From contig OY987239.1 in NCBI GenBank assembly GCA_963920705.1, positions 11,291,004 through 11,355,003 of the forward strand: DNA of 64,000 nucleotides, given 5' to 3'. Position numbers and translations under genes: made by a program. Shown piece after piece: positions 1 through 12,129 of the stretch. The notes under the pieces were generated by a model. The model did no database searches. It was not told the origin of the DNA and saw only the letters and a program-made list of their open reading frames with translations. Positions within the stretch are counted from its first letter, which is position 1. Every line of letters begins with the position of its first letter. Source of the stretch: Odiellus spinosus. Taxonomy: Eukaryota > Arthropoda > Arachnida > Opiliones > Phalangiidae.

Positions 1-1660
1 AACACCTTTAACGAGTGGCGAAACAGAATTTTATGATCTTCAAATAATCTAGGGAATGTCTACTTTCTAATGGTGCAATCGGTTTATGCCTAGGAGGTCG
101 TGGAAAAAAGTTACGGCCATTTGAATTTTAATCTAGGGCTCATTTTTGGACTTTTGCTCGATTTTGATCGAGTGGCGAAACAACTTTTATGAGTGGCGAA
201 GCAATATTTTATGATCTTAAAATAATATACGGAATGTCTACTTTCTAATGGTGCAATCGGTTTATGTCTAGGAGGTCGTGGAGAAACGTTACGGTCATTT
301 TAAGATAGGGGTCATTTTTGGAAATTTTGCTATATTTATATCGAGTGGCGAAACACCTTTAACGAGTGGCGAAACAGAATTTTATGATCTTCAAATAATC
401 TATGGAATGTCTACTTTCTAATGGTGCAATCGGTTTATGTCTAGAAGGTCGTGGAGAAAAGTTACGGCTATTTTAAGATAGGGGTCATTTTTGGAAATTT
501 TGCTCGATTTTTATCGAGTGGCGAAACATCTTTAACGAGTGGCGAAACAGAATTTTATGATCTTCAAATAACCTAGGGAATGTCTACTTTCTAATGATGC
601 AATCGGTTTATGTCTAGGAGGTCGTGGAGAAACGTTACGGCCATTTTAAGACAGGGGTCATTTTTGGAAATTTTGCTCGATTTTTATCGAGTGGCGAAAC
701 ACCTTTAACGAGTGGCGAAACAGAATTTTATGATCTTAAAATAATCTAGGGAATGTCTACTTTCTAATGGTGCAATCGGTTTATGCCTAGGAGGTCGTGG
801 AGAAAAGTTACGGTAATTTTAAGATAGGGGTCATTTTTGGAAATTTTGCTCGATTTATATCGAGTGGCGAAACACCTTTAACGAGTGGCGAAACAGAATT
901 TTATGATCTTAAAATAATCTAGGGAATGTCTACTTTCTAATGGTGCAATCGGTTTATGCCTACGAGGTCGTGGAGAAAAGTTACGGCCATTTTAAGATAG
1001 GGGTCATTTTTGGAAATTTTGCTCGATTTTTATCGAGTGGCGAAACATCTTTAACGAGTGGCGAAACAGAATTTTATGATCTTCAAATAATCTAAGGAAT
1101 GTCTTCTTTCTAATGGTGCAATCGGTTTATGTCTAGGTGGTCGTAAAGAAAATTTACGGCCATTTTAAGACAGGGGTCATTTTTGGAAATTTTGCTCGAT
1201 TTTTATCGAGTGGCGAAACACCTTTTTCGAGTTGAGAAACAGAATTTTATGATCTTCAAATAATCTAAGGAATGTCTACTTTCTAATGGTGCAATTGGTT
1301 TATGCCTAGGAGGTCATAGAGAAAAGTTGCGGCCATTTTAAGATAGGGGTCATTTTTGGAAATTTTGCTCGATTTATATCGAGTGGCGAAACACCTTTTT
1401 CGAGTGGCGAAACAGAATTTTATGATCTTCAAATAATCTAGGGAATGTCTACTTTCTAATGGTGCAATTGGTTTATGCCTAGGAGGTCGTGGAAAAAAGT
1501 TACGGTCATTTTAAGATAGGGGTCATTTTTGGAAATTTTGCTCGATTTATATCGAGTGGCGAAACAGAATTTTATGATCTTCAAATAATCTACGGAATGT
1601 CTACTTTCTAATGGTGCAATCGGTTTATGCCTAGGAGGTCAAGGAGAAAAATTTCGACCA
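1..1660. repeat. 173-bp satellite array, about 9.5 copies, open to the left
   Basis: The landmark ending in GAGTGGCGAAACAGAATTTTA recurs near 361, 534, 707, 880 and 1053, exactly 173 bp apart, and continues with slightly varied spacing to about 1555. Each unit carries a short internal duplication of GAGTGGCGAAAC. The last copy lacks one of these and is about 156 bp. Copies differ by scattered substitutions. The array starts before the window, so its full size is unknown. No coding potential is seen. Confidence 0.95.
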
Positions 1661-2145
1661 TTTGAAACTCAAAAATTAGCAAAGTTACACATATTAGCAG
1701 CAGATTTATAAACTTTTTTTTTGCGGGTGTCATTGACAAAGTTGCGACAAATTTGCCTCCCAAAAATATGGAATTATAAGTCATTTAATATCGAAAAATC
1801 AAGGGTCTAGTAGTACTCAGCTTTGAGCCTTAAGCCTTGGCGCGTTTGTTCCGGAATTTGATCGAATGTCACGTGTCTAATACAGGAAGCTAGTCCCATC
1901 AATTTTTCGCATTTCCTACTCGCTTACATTTTCACGAAATTCCTTTTCAAGAAAACCCAAAATGTAATTTCTCTACTAGTAGAAATGACAACGTCAAAAA
2001 TAGAGCGATTAGTCAGTGATATCACGTCCAGCGGGTAGCGCCCCTTTCGATCAAACCCTATAGCTACCCTAAAAAAGTCGTTTTTCCGCTTTTACAGACA
2101 AAATCAGTTTAAAGGAATAGTTCCTGCTAAACCGGGAAAAAAAGT
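1661..2145. other. intergenic, no recognised feature
   Basis: Unique-looking AT-rich sequence between the 173-bp satellite and a palindromic MITE. No ORF, splice-site pair or repeat of note was seen. Confidence 0.5.
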
Positions 2146-2498
2146 CGCGTTCATATTACGCCTTGAAATCGATTTAACACTTTCAAAACGTTTCCCTAGT
2201 GGGAAATCGATTTGATTTCTATAAACTGCTTCGGGAACCAGTTTCATACCGATATATAAAAGCTACTAGTATTACGAAATCGATTTGAAACGGTAAAATC
2301 AAACCAGGAATCGTTTTAAGCGTGTGTTCACGCCTTATCTTTATAAATCGATTTATCGTAGCTTCATCTATCGGTTGTTGAAAACGAATCGGTACGAAAC
2401 TGGTTCCCGAAGCAGTTTCGAGAAATCTCATCAAATCGATTTGAGAAAAGACTCTAGTGAAACGTTTTAAATCGATTTCAAGGCTTAGTATGAACGCG
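2146..2498. mobile_element. palindromic MITE with CGCGTTCATA termini
   Basis: The left end (CGCGTTCATATTACGCCTTG, then AAATCGATTT) is matched by the reverse complement of the right end (AAATCGATTTCAAGGCTTAG then TATGAACGCG). The inner part is also largely self-complementary, for example GGGAACCAGTTTC near 2235 against GAAACTGGTTCCC near 2395. There is no coding capacity. The 71-codon minus-strand ORF inside it is a product of the palindrome. Confidence 0.75.
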
Positions 2499-2512
2499 GC
2501 CCGCCTAATTTA

Positions 2513-2665
2513 CGTATCTCTCCCCGACTCAAAATATCAAAAATCGAGGAAGAGTCCAAACCACTCAAGCAAGACAGGGGTGGTGACTTTTTTGTCTATT
2601 TTTAAGTGATGGGCTATGAAACAAATCTGTAGGGGGACCTTTGCTGATAGTATTGAAGCTACGGA
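2513..2665. repeat. dispersed repeat K, copy 1
   Basis: Sequence with AAAAATCGAGGAAGAGTCC, AGACAGGGGTGGTGACTTTT and TTTGCTGATAGTATT is shared, with substitutions, with 46470-46598. Its ends are not defined. It lies between two palindromic elements. Confidence 0.6.
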
Positions 2666-2683
2666 GCGATGCTTACTTTTATA

Positions 2684-2853
2684 GCTACGTTCACACTTGG
2701 CACTTTTCAAACCGTTTCGAATGTTCAAATCGACTTTTCAAGATATTTATTTGGTTTCTTGGTCAAAGATCTACACTGATAACCTCAAAATTTTATAATT
2801 TGACCTTTCCAAAACGGTTAAAAACCATTTCGAAGTCTGAAGTGTGAACGCGG
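2684..2853. mobile_element. small inverted-repeat MITE
   Basis: CGTTCACACTTGGCACTTTT at the left is matched imperfectly by the reverse complement of the right end (GAAGTCTGAAGTGTGAACGCG). The GTTCA and GAACG termini recall the element at 2146-2498. A related fragment (GGAAAGGTCAAATTATGAAA) lies near 20085. Confidence 0.5.
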
Positions 2854-2887
2854 CTTATATAATAAAATAATACACTTTTGATAAAAC

Positions 2888-3224
2888 CAGAAACCAATGA
2901 AACCCTCCTTTGAAGTCTATTACTCCCGGGTCTTGTCTACCCCTCTCTGTATGGGTTAGTTTCAAAAAGCGCGATTCGTACGCCTCCTAACGGTAGATAT
3001 TTTCGGAGCGGGAGTTCGTCGAGCGAATATCTCTAGCAGCCTCGGAGTTCGTCAAAAAAACGTCGTCGTTTGTGGAGAGAGAGAATTTCCAATTTTCCGT
3101 AGACAGGGGGGATGAAGTAGGACCCCTTCTAACTCGTAAAATTGTGAATTTTACCCATACAGAGAGGAGCGCTATATGGAACATTAGAATAGTAGACTTC
3201 AAAGGAGGGTTTCATCGGCTTCTG
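2888..3224. mobile_element. MITE family A, copy 1
   Basis: A 337-bp element with long terminal inverted repeats (CAGAAACCAATGAAACCCTC, then CTTTGAAGTCTA; mirrored at the right as TTCAAAGGAGGGTTTCATCG, then GCTTCTG). It starts with CAG and ends with CTG. The flanks ATAAAAC and ATAAACC form a 7-bp target duplication with one mismatch. ORFs in it recur in every copy because the sequence is repetitive. No transposase is encoded. Confidence 0.9.
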
Positions 3225-3774
3225 ATAAACCCAAATGTTTCCTAAGATTTTCCCTTTCGTGAACCAAGGCCTTCGAGTAACGTGCATTAAGTATTTTAAC
3301 ATCAAAGGAGATTATCGCGACACTTTGAAGTAAATATTTAAATTCATCGCTTTTGATTCAAATTTCAAGCTATTCAGGAATTGGAGCTTAATTTATGTAT
3401 ATAATTATCCAATTATTAAATATTAGATCTATAATTTATGATTGGGTTCATTAGGAAATTGTATGATATCAAACAGATTTCTGCTGAATAATATATCACA
3501 TATCTTATATCGCCTCGCTTTTAAAGATATCCCTATGCAATAATATTGGAGGTAACAGTTGACTTGATCAACACCTAACTGTTAATGAGTATTATAGTTT
3601 GAAAAAGGGTATGATATAAGTATTTTTCCAACACCTTTATGTGACCAAATGGTTAATAAAATCAGGTTTTGCCATGGAAATTGGCTATGATACGCATTTG
3701 GTTGAAAAAAGTTACAGTATTCTATTGTTTTGCGTGAAAATTTGACACATAATGTAAAATGGAAGTCCATAGCA
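3225..3774. other. intergenic, no recognised feature
   Basis: AT-rich sequence between MITE A copy 1 and the 32-bp minisatellite. I see no gene, repeat or regulatory site that I can support. Confidence 0.5.
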
Positions 3775-4671
3775 CCGATTTCCCTGAAATTTCCACGTTT
3801 TTCCACAAATATTTCCCTGAAATTTCCACGTTTTCCACAAATATTTCCCTGAAATTTCCACGTTTTCCACAAATATTTCCCTGAAATTTCCACGTTTTCC
3901 ACAAATATTTCCCTGAAATTTCCACGTTTTGCCACAAATATTTCCCTGAAATTTCCACGTTTTCCACAATTTCCCTGAAATTTCCACGTTTTCCACAATT
4001 TCCCTGAAATTTCCACGTTTTTCCACAAATATTTCCCTGAAATTTCCACGTTTTCCACAATTTCAATTAAATTTTCACGTTTTCCACAATTTCCCTGAAA
4101 TTTCCACGTTTTCCACAAATATTTCCCTGAAATTTCCACGTTTTCCCACAAATATTTCAATGAAATTTCAACGTTTTTCACAAATATTTCCCTGAAATTT
4201 CCACGTTTTCCCACAAATATTTCCCTGAAATTTCAAGGTTTTCCACAAATATTTCCCTGAAATTTTCACGTTTTCCACAAATATTTCCCTGAAATTTCCA
4301 CGTTTTCCACAATTTCCCTGAAATTTCCACGTTTTCCACAAATATGTCCCTGAAATTTCCACGTTTTCCACAAATATTTCCCTGAAATTTCCACGTTTTC
4401 CACAAATATTTCCCTGAAATTTCCACGTTTTCCACAAATATTTCCCTGAAATTTCCACGTTTTCCACAAATATTTCAATGAAATTTCCACGTTTTCCACA
4501 AATATATCCCTGAAATTTCCACGTTTTCCACAAATATTTCCCTGAAATTTCCACGTTTTCCACAAATATTTCCCTGAAATTTCCACGTTTTCCACAAATA
4601 TTTCCCTGAAATTTCCACGTTTTCCACAAATATTTCCCTGAAATTTCCACGTTTTCCCACAAATATTTCAA
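3775..4671. repeat. 32-bp minisatellite with 29-bp variants, about 28 copies
   Basis: The unit core is CCCTGAAATTTCCACGTTTT, then CCACAAATATTT. Spacing is 32 bp, with some units 3 bp shorter (CCACAATTT in place of CCACAAATATTT). Because 32 is not a multiple of 3 and units rarely contain stops on the minus strand, several long overlapping minus-strand ORFs appear here. They are periodic artefacts, not genes. Confidence 0.95.
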
Positions 4672-5935
4672 TGAAATTTATTTTCCCACCTTGGTTTTAA
4701 TTATCATTCATTATGGCATTCGTAATGACTAATAACCAAACTTTACTAATTTAGGTTAATTAGGAAGCCTAATAAATATATTTTAAATTTTTCAATTAAA
4801 GCCTCGATATTATTTTTTGTTTAAAAATAATAGATCTGATTTAAAAGCTTTATAAAGTTATAACAAAATTAATAAAAGCGAATTCAACAGCTATAGAACA
4901 ATAGATATAACTCCGAGAGTGAGATTAATTAATCCTAATTAATTTTGCCCTTACTCGATAATTTATAATAGTTAGGTAACTTTAGGGTAACTTTGTACCA
5001 GAAATTAATAATATAAAACCATCTAAGGTGTGTTTAGATTAAGATTAAGATTATCAATCAATAATTAAAATTGTACTTACAGGTTTTGAAGTTCTAGAAG
5101 TAATCCATTATTTTTCTTGAAATTAACGCGAAAGTTAAATTAATCTGGATATTCTAAGCCTAAACCTTACACTTAATTACAATTAAATCATTAAAAAATT
5201 AGCACCGTTAATAATTAATATTATCTACGATTTAATTTGTTAAAATACTAAACTTACCATAATCAAAAATATGGTTATTATATTTGGGATTTAGCAGGGT
5301 GTTCAATAATCCATAATATATTCAACTTCATCATACTGGCTTCAAAATCCATCCATTCTTATTAGACGGTTAGAATATCCCGCCCATTCTGATAATTGGA
5401 GATCGAACTTATTTTAACTCCTTCCGAAATAATTACGTGATTTTCACCGTGATTTATTGTTGAATCACTAAGTAGATAACTTAAACTAACTCGTTGATAT
5501 AAATTTAGATAGTTAACTCGAAATATTTACATCTTTTCAATCAAATAAAGTCACAGCAACAAAATTTGTCTCACTTAACGGTAAAACGCCGGTCGACTAC
5601 TAACGGAAAAATTTTCACGCCAGTCCAACGACGAAGCCAATAGGTATTGCGTTATTTTAAACTTATGGATATCTTTAAAATAATGCGTCGTCTGCCACCA
5701 ATTTTTGTAATTAAGTTTGAATGTATGATTTACACTTATTAGTTGAATTAACACTTCAAAAGTAATTAATTTATTTATGCAAACACTAATTAGCCTTTCT
5801 AATGTTGATTAGAAATGTTCTGTACCTTCCATGACCGTCAGTAACTCAATGTCAAGTCATCCAATCAGAACATAAGTGTATATTAAAATGTAAATAGACC
5901 ATCATTATTGCTAAGCCTTTGCAAAAAAATTTTTT
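4672..5935. other. AT-rich intergenic DNA
   Basis: 1.26 kb of AT-rich sequence with many TTAAT and AATTAA runs and no ORF, exon-like stretch or tandem repeat that I can support. Confidence 0.5.
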
Positions 5936-6213
5936 CATAAGAATATGGGAGGGCCACGATTCAATAACCATCCTCCCAAACTTTGTATCAAAAGTTCGTC
6001 CGCTTCGAATCGATTTTTCAAGTAAATCGCTCCTGAAATCTATTATTAACCCGCGCCACTAACGACCTTGACATAATATTTTGGGTAATAAAAATGGAGC
6101 CGACCGAAAAAAGATCTAAGCGTACAAATGTCGCGAAAATTGCGGACGAAGTTTTGTTACAAAGTTTGGGAGGATGGTACCAGAGGCTAAAGCTATGCTC
6201 CCATATTCTTATG
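5936..6213. mobile_element. palindromic MITE with CATAAGAATATGGGAG termini
   Basis: CATAAGAATATGGGAG at 5936 is the exact reverse complement of the end at 6213. Internal segments also pair: CCATCCTCCCAAACTTTGTA near 5970 with TACAAAGTTTGGGAGGATGG near 6158. The element is a near-complete foldback of 278 bp. Superfamily is uncertain. No coding capacity. Confidence 0.75.
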
Positions 6214-6957
6214 GAACCTGAATGGATTCTTGGTATCATGATAATATTTCGGCATATTAGTCTAATGTAATACGATAAACGCCTACACGGTTAACCAAGG
6301 CTTAAAAAGATTGGATATAAACCAACGTATGAAAACGTCAATTACTTTTCTTCACGGTTGATTTCGCTTCCAACGCCTTAGCCGCGAACCAAATGGAATC
6401 CTCGCTCGAAATTAAGTAAGGACAGTTAGATCAGAGCCTACCCACCCCTAGCTGGACCACAAGTTCAAGAGCGTAGGCATCTATTAATTTAAAGATTAAA
6501 AATAATCTAGTTGTTAACGAACACGTATTTGGGTCTGGGAAAAAACTCCGATAGGTGGTCAAAGAAATACTTTAGGTCTTGGTCCAGCAGATGGGTAATC
6601 TCTTATCTTAGCTATCCCCGAAAATGAACATCATTCCGTCGGTTCATTGGAGAGCTAGCTGCGATAGTGATCACAGAAACTCTTACGTGTGAAATCGCGC
6701 CTTTAGATTTGGTCAAAAAGTTGATCGAGCCAAGCTGTTTATCGGTGACCAGGGAAAGTTAATTTAAGTGTTAGGTATCGCTTGGATAAATTCGTACTCT
6801 CTCGCGGGTTTCTTTCTCCGACTCTCATCTTGTCTTTCTGGACGATATGTTTGATGTGCTTCCTCTTACCAACACATACAGGGTGTTTACCTAATATTAC
6901 TTAGTAGCTTCGAATAGTTAATTTCTTTTTATTAACTATTAGTACTTTATCTGAATT
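6214..6957. other. intergenic, no recognised feature
   Basis: Mixed-composition sequence between a MITE and the family D element. No supported gene or repeat. Confidence 0.4.
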
Positions 6958-8605
6958 AAGTACTTTTACTAGAAAGACAGCGCGAAAGTGATCTTATCAC
7001 TGCAGGTGCCATAACTTACAAAAATAAATTGTAACTCTAACATCATTTAAATCACGCGACCATAATGATGACGTGGATTGCGGGGAATTTTTATTTTAAA
7101 ACATTTCGAAAATGGGTGATTATAAAATATGAATTTTTACTGTCGTGGTAATTAGGGTCGTATCTTCTCCGTGTCTTTTCCTAAAGTGTTGAAGCTGTGT
7201 TCCTCGTATAGCCCCATTCTTAATCTACAAAATGAGCTCTTCCATCTTTAAATAGACCCAACCAAAGTTAAGTTATACATTTTTAAATGAAAGTGTTCAC
7301 AAATAGAAGCGTTCAGATTTAGGAGTAAATGGGTGATTATAAAATATGTATTTTTACTGTCTCGGTAATTAGGGTCCTATCTTCTCCGTGTCTTTTCCTA
7401 GAGTGTTGAAGCTGTGTTTAACGAATAGCCCCATTCTTAATCTACAAAATGAGCCCTTCCATCTTTAAATAGACCCAACCAAAGTTAAGTTATACATTTT
7501 TAAATGAAAGTGTTCACAAATAGAAGCGTCCGTTCAGATTTAGAAGGAAAATGGGTGATTATAAAATATGTATTTTTACTGTCTCGGTAATTAGGGTCGT
7601 ATCTTCTCCGTGTCTTTTCCTAGAGTGTTGAAGCTGTGTTTAACGAATAGCCCCATTCTTAATCTACAAAATGAGCCCTTCCATCTTTAAATAGACCCAA
7701 CCAAAGTTAAGTTATACATTTTTAAATGAAAGTGTTCACAAATAGAAGCGTCCGTTCAGATTTAGAAGGAAAATGGGTGATTATAAAATATGTATTTTTA
7801 CTGTCTCGGTAATTAGGGTCGTATCTTCTCCGGGTTTTTTCCTAAAGTGTTGAAGCTGTGTTCCCCGTATAGCCCCATTCTTAATCTACAAAATGAGCTC
7901 TTCCATCTTTAAATAGACCCAACCAAAGTTAAGTTATACATTTTTAAATGAAAGTGTTCACAAATAGAAGCGTGCGTTCAGATTTAGGAGAAAAATGGGT
8001 GATTATAAAATATGTATTTTTACTGTCGCGGTAATTAGGGTCGTATCTTCTCCGGGTTTTTTCCTAAAGTGTTGAAGCTGTGTTTAACGAATAGCCCCAT
8101 TCTTAATCTACAAAATGAGCTCTTCAATCTTTAAATAGACCCAACCAAAGTTAAGTTATACATTTTTAAATGAAAGTGTTCACAAATAGAAGCGTCCGTT
8201 CAGATTTAGAAGGAAAATGGGTGATTATAAAATATGTATTTTTACTGTCTCGGTAATTAGGGTCGTATCTTCTCCGTGTCTTTTCCTAGAGTGTTGAAGC
8301 TGTGTTTAACGAATAGCCCCATTATTAATCTACAAAATGAGCTCTTCCATCTTTAAATCGACCCAACCAAAGTTAAGTTATACATTTTTAAATGAAAGTG
8401 TTCACAAATAGAAGCGTTCAGATTTAGGAGTAAATGGAGATTATTAAAAATGTATTTTTACTGTCACTGTAATTTTGTTCTATGACATATGTATATATAT
8501 TTTGAATCGTTTTTTAATGATCTTTCCAAAAATCTGACTCAATTTCCATTTGGAGTTCATGAAAAATAGTGAGAGCTTCGCTTTAAAGGCCAACACGGGG
8601 GGGGG
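6958..8605 (+). mobile_element. dispersed element D, copy 1, expanded by an internal 222-bp array
   Basis: The left end AAGTACTTTTAC and the following segment (GCGAAAGTGATCTTATCACT) match, in reverse, 28440-28503. The segment with GATGACGTGGATTGCGGGGA, then ATTTTTATTTTAAAA, and the right part (TGACATATGTATATATATTT, then TGAATCGTTTTTTAA) match copies at 27.8-28.5 kb, 52.7-53.0 kb and 54.2 kb. In this copy, about 1.3 kb of tandem units replaces what is one short segment elsewhere. Clear terminal inverted repeats are not evident, so this is not an ordinary MITE. Confidence 0.7.
7112..8434. repeat. 222-bp tandem array inside element D, 6 units
   Basis: Units begin with ATGGGTGATTATAAAATATG at 7112, 7329, 7551, 7773, 7995 and 8217, and a decayed start lies at 8434, giving periods of 217, 222, 222, 222, 222 and 217 bp. 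Copies are nearly identical, which suggests recent amplification. About 35 bp of each unit is element-D sequence. The remaining ~187 bp (with AATTAGGGTCGTATCTTCTC) is absent from the other D copies in this window. Confidence 0.93.
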
Positions 8606-8609
8606 GGGG
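8597..8609. repeat. poly-G run of 13
   Basis: Thirteen consecutive G residues in otherwise AT-rich DNA, right at the end of element D. The exact length is likely to vary and is error-prone in sequencing. Confidence 0.9.
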
Positions 8610-9082
8610 AATAAATGCCGTCATTTTTGACGTGTAATAGCTAGTAAATTATTATAATTCAGGTTTAAAATACGTATTTTTCCAGTTTAAGAGTTCAAAT
8701 CGATTTAGATCATGCAAATTTTCTATTGTTACGAAGCCCCAAAATATTTTGGGAAACCAAAAATGAAAAATAGAAAAATTTGAAAGCGGTTTTGTCCGAG
8801 ATTAGAATAGATCTGATTTTTTTTCAACGGAAAGCTTCCCTATTAATATTTATGAAAACTCAAAATATGAAAGAAAAAAATTCGTTTTGTGACTCCATTT
8901 CTTCGCTCATGTTCAAGGGAAGTGTTCACAGACTACTTTTTATCTTATGAGGTTTAACGTTTTGTATAAATCGACCTTAGATTTGATTATTATACAAACT
9001 CAAATTGAATAAGTGTAAATTCAGAATTCAAACACAAACAAAAACTTTGTGTCGAGAATTTAAAATTTTTAAAACCCCTTGT
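8610..9082. other. intergenic, no recognised feature
   Basis: AT-rich sequence between element D and the 42-bp satellite, with nothing I can support as a gene or element. Confidence 0.4.
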
Positions 9083-11764
9083 ACAACTTTAATTAATTGG
9101 ATAAATCTACTGAATTAAATTCAGATAACTTTAATTAATTGGATAAATATACTGAATTAAATTCAGATAACTTTAATTAATTGGATAAATCTACTGAATT
9201 AAATTCAGATACCTTAAATTAATTGGATAAATCTACTGAATTAAATTCAGATAACTTTAATTAATTGGATAAATCTACTGAATTAAATTCAGATACCTTA
9301 AATTAATTGGATAAATCAACTGAATTAAATTCAGATAACTTTAATTAATTGGATAAATCTACTGAATTAAATTCAGATAACTTTAATTAATTGGATAAAT
9401 ATACTGAATTAAATTCAGATAACTTTAATTAATACGATAAATCTACTGAATTAAATTCAGATACCTTTAATTAATTGGATAAATCTACTGAAATAAATTC
9501 AGATAACTTTAATTAATACGATAAATCTACTGAATTAAATTCAGATACCTTAAATTAATTAGATAAATCTACTGAATTAAATTCAGATACCTTAAATTAA
9601 TTGGATAAATCTACTGAAATAAATTCAGATACCTTAAATTAATTGGATAAATCTACTGAATTAAATTCAGATAACTTTAATTAATTGGATAAATCTACTG
9701 AATTAAATTCAGATACCTTAAATTAATACGATAAATCTACTGAATTAAATTCAGATACCTTTAATTAATTGGATAAATCTACTGAAATAAATTCAGATAA
9801 CTTTAATTAATTGGATAAATCTACTGAATTAAATTCAGATAACTTTAATTAATTGGATAAATCTACTGAATTAAATTCAGATAACTTTAATTAATTGGAT
9901 AAATCTACTGAATTAAATTCAGATAACTTTAATTAATACGATAAATCTACTGAATTAAATTCAGATACCTTTAATTAATTGGATAAATCTACTGAAATAA
10001 ATTCAGATAACTTTAATTAATACGATAAATCTACTGAATTAAATTCAGATACCTTTAATTAATTGGATAAATCTACTGAAATAAATTCAGATAACTTTAA
10101 TTAATACGATAAATCTACTGAATTAAATTCAGATAACTTAAATTAATTGGATAAATCTACTGAATTAAATTCAGATACCTTAAATTAATTGAATAAATCT
10201 ACTGAATTAAATTCAGATAACTTTAATTAATTGGATAAATCTACTGAATTAAATTCAGATACCTTAAATTAATTGGATAAATCTACTGAATTAAATTCAG
10301 ATACCTTAAATTAATTGGATAAATCTACTGAATTAAATTCAGATACATTAAGTTAATTGGATAAATCAACTGAATTAAATTCAGATACCTTAAATTAATT
10401 GGATAAATCTACTGAATTAAATTCAGATAACTTAAATAAATTGGATAAATCTACTGAATTAAATTCAGATACCTTAAATTAATTGAATAAATCTACTGAA
10501 TTAAATTCAGATAACTTTAATTAATTGGATAAATCTACTGAATTAAATTCAGATACCTTAAATTAATTGGATAAATCTACTGAATTAAATTTAGATACCT
10601 TAAATTAATTGGATAAATCAACTGAATTAAATTCAGATAACTTAAATTAATTGGATAAATATATTGAAATTCAGATAAAATTGTAATTAATTGGATAAAT
10701 CTATTGAATTAAATTCAGATAAAATTGTAATTAATTGGATAAATCTAATGAATTAAATTCGAATAAAATTGTAATTAATTGGATAAATCTATTGAATTAA
10801 ATTCGAATAAAATTGTAATTAATTGGATAAACCAACTGAATTAAATTCAGATAACTTTAATTAATTGGATAAATCAACTGAATTAAATTCAGATAACTTT
10901 AATTAATTGGATAAATCTACTGAAATAAATTCAGATAACTTTAATTAATTGGATAAATATATTGAAATTCTGATAAAATTGTAATTAATTGGATAAATCT
11001 ACTGAATTAAATTCAGATAACTTTAATTAATTGGATAAATATATTGAAATTCTGATAAAATTGTAATTAATTGGATAAATCTACTGAATTAAATTCAGAT
11101 ACCTTAAATTAATTGGATAAATCTACTGAATTAAATTCAGATACCTTAAATTAATTGGATAAATCTACTGAATTAAATTTAGATACCTTAAATTAATTGG
11201 ATAAATCAACTGAATTAAATTCAGATAACTTAAATTAATTGGATAAATATATTGAAATTCAGATAAAATTGTAATTAATTGGATAAATCTATTGAATTAA
11301 ATTCAGATAAAATTGTAATTAATTGGATAAATCTAATGAATTAAATTCGAATAAAATTGTAATTAATTGGATAAATCTATTGAATTAAATTCGAATAAAA
11401 TTGTAATTAATTGGATAAATCAACTGAATTAAATTCAGATAACTTTAATTAATTGGATAAATCAACTGAATTAAATTCAGATAACTTTAATTAATTGGAT
11501 AAATCTACTGAAATAAATTCAGATAACTTTAATTAATTGGATAAATATATTGAAATTCTGATAAAATTGTAATTAATTGGATAAATCTACTGAATTAAAT
11601 TCAGATAACTTTAATTAATTGGATAAATATATTGAAATTCTGATAAAATTGTAATTAATTGGATAAATCTACTGAATTAAATTCAGATACCTTAAATTAA
11701 TTGGATAAATCTACTGAATTAAATTCAGATAACTTTAATTAATTGGATAAATATACTGAATTAA
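9083..11764. repeat. 42-bp AT-rich satellite, about 64 copies, with higher-order structure
   Basis: Unit core: TTAATTAATTGGATAAATCT, then ACTGAATTAAATTCAG. Spacing is 42 bp, for example 9121 to 9163. The CTGAATTAAATTCAG part is almost a perfect palindrome. Variants (AATACGATAA, TAAAATTGTAATT, a shortened ATATTGAAATTC unit) recur in a fixed order. The block with AATTTAGATACC at about 10591 reappears at about 11179, 588 bp later (14 x 42). This shows segmental amplification of multi-unit blocks. Confidence 0.95.
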
Positions 11765-11767
11765 TCT

Positions 11768-11863
11768 GGCAATGTCTGATATTTTTTTAAAATGTCCGAT
11801 AACTTCGAATTTGGACAAATGTCCACTAAGAAAATAGTCTTATTTCCGTCCCTTGGTTCAAAT
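11768..11863 (-). mobile_element. truncated hAT-type MITE fragment
   Basis: The stretch ending in CTTATTTCCGTCCCT and containing AATGTCCGATAACTT matches one end of the complete element at 21400-21638. The other end is missing. It abuts the 42-bp satellite directly. Confidence 0.6.
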
Positions 11864-12129
11864 CAATAAAACAATGTGAACTTTTTTTTTGGAACGAGAA
11901 GAGAATGAAGAAAAAACTTGCTAGTGGTTGCGGAAAACAAGTCACACAGTCTTTAGATATCTATGGATCATTTAACACTATAAAACCCCCAAAATAAATT
12001 CTCTTTTGTTTTCTAAGACCATTTTTTGGTCGCAAGGTTCGCTGCCTCAGTATTTGTTCGTACAACCGCGTGGTTATTGAACCATGGTTTACCAAATCCC
12101 CATCCTAATGCCATAAAAAGGGAGAATGC

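Noticed and set aside
2987-3202. ORFs of 70-100 codons (MKSTTLMFHIALLSVWVKF type) at many places
   Set aside because: The same ORFs occur in every MITE A copy on either strand. They come from the inverted repeats and no copy extends into a real gene.
3582-4671. Several long overlapping minus-strand ORFs (up to 210 codons)
   Set aside because: They are periodic translations of the 32-bp minisatellite in all frames. There are no start context, splice sites or non-repetitive domains.
9083-11764. CRISPR-like array
   Set aside because: Repeats are directly adjacent, with no unique spacers, in a eukaryotic AT-rich satellite. The same holds for the other arrays in the window.
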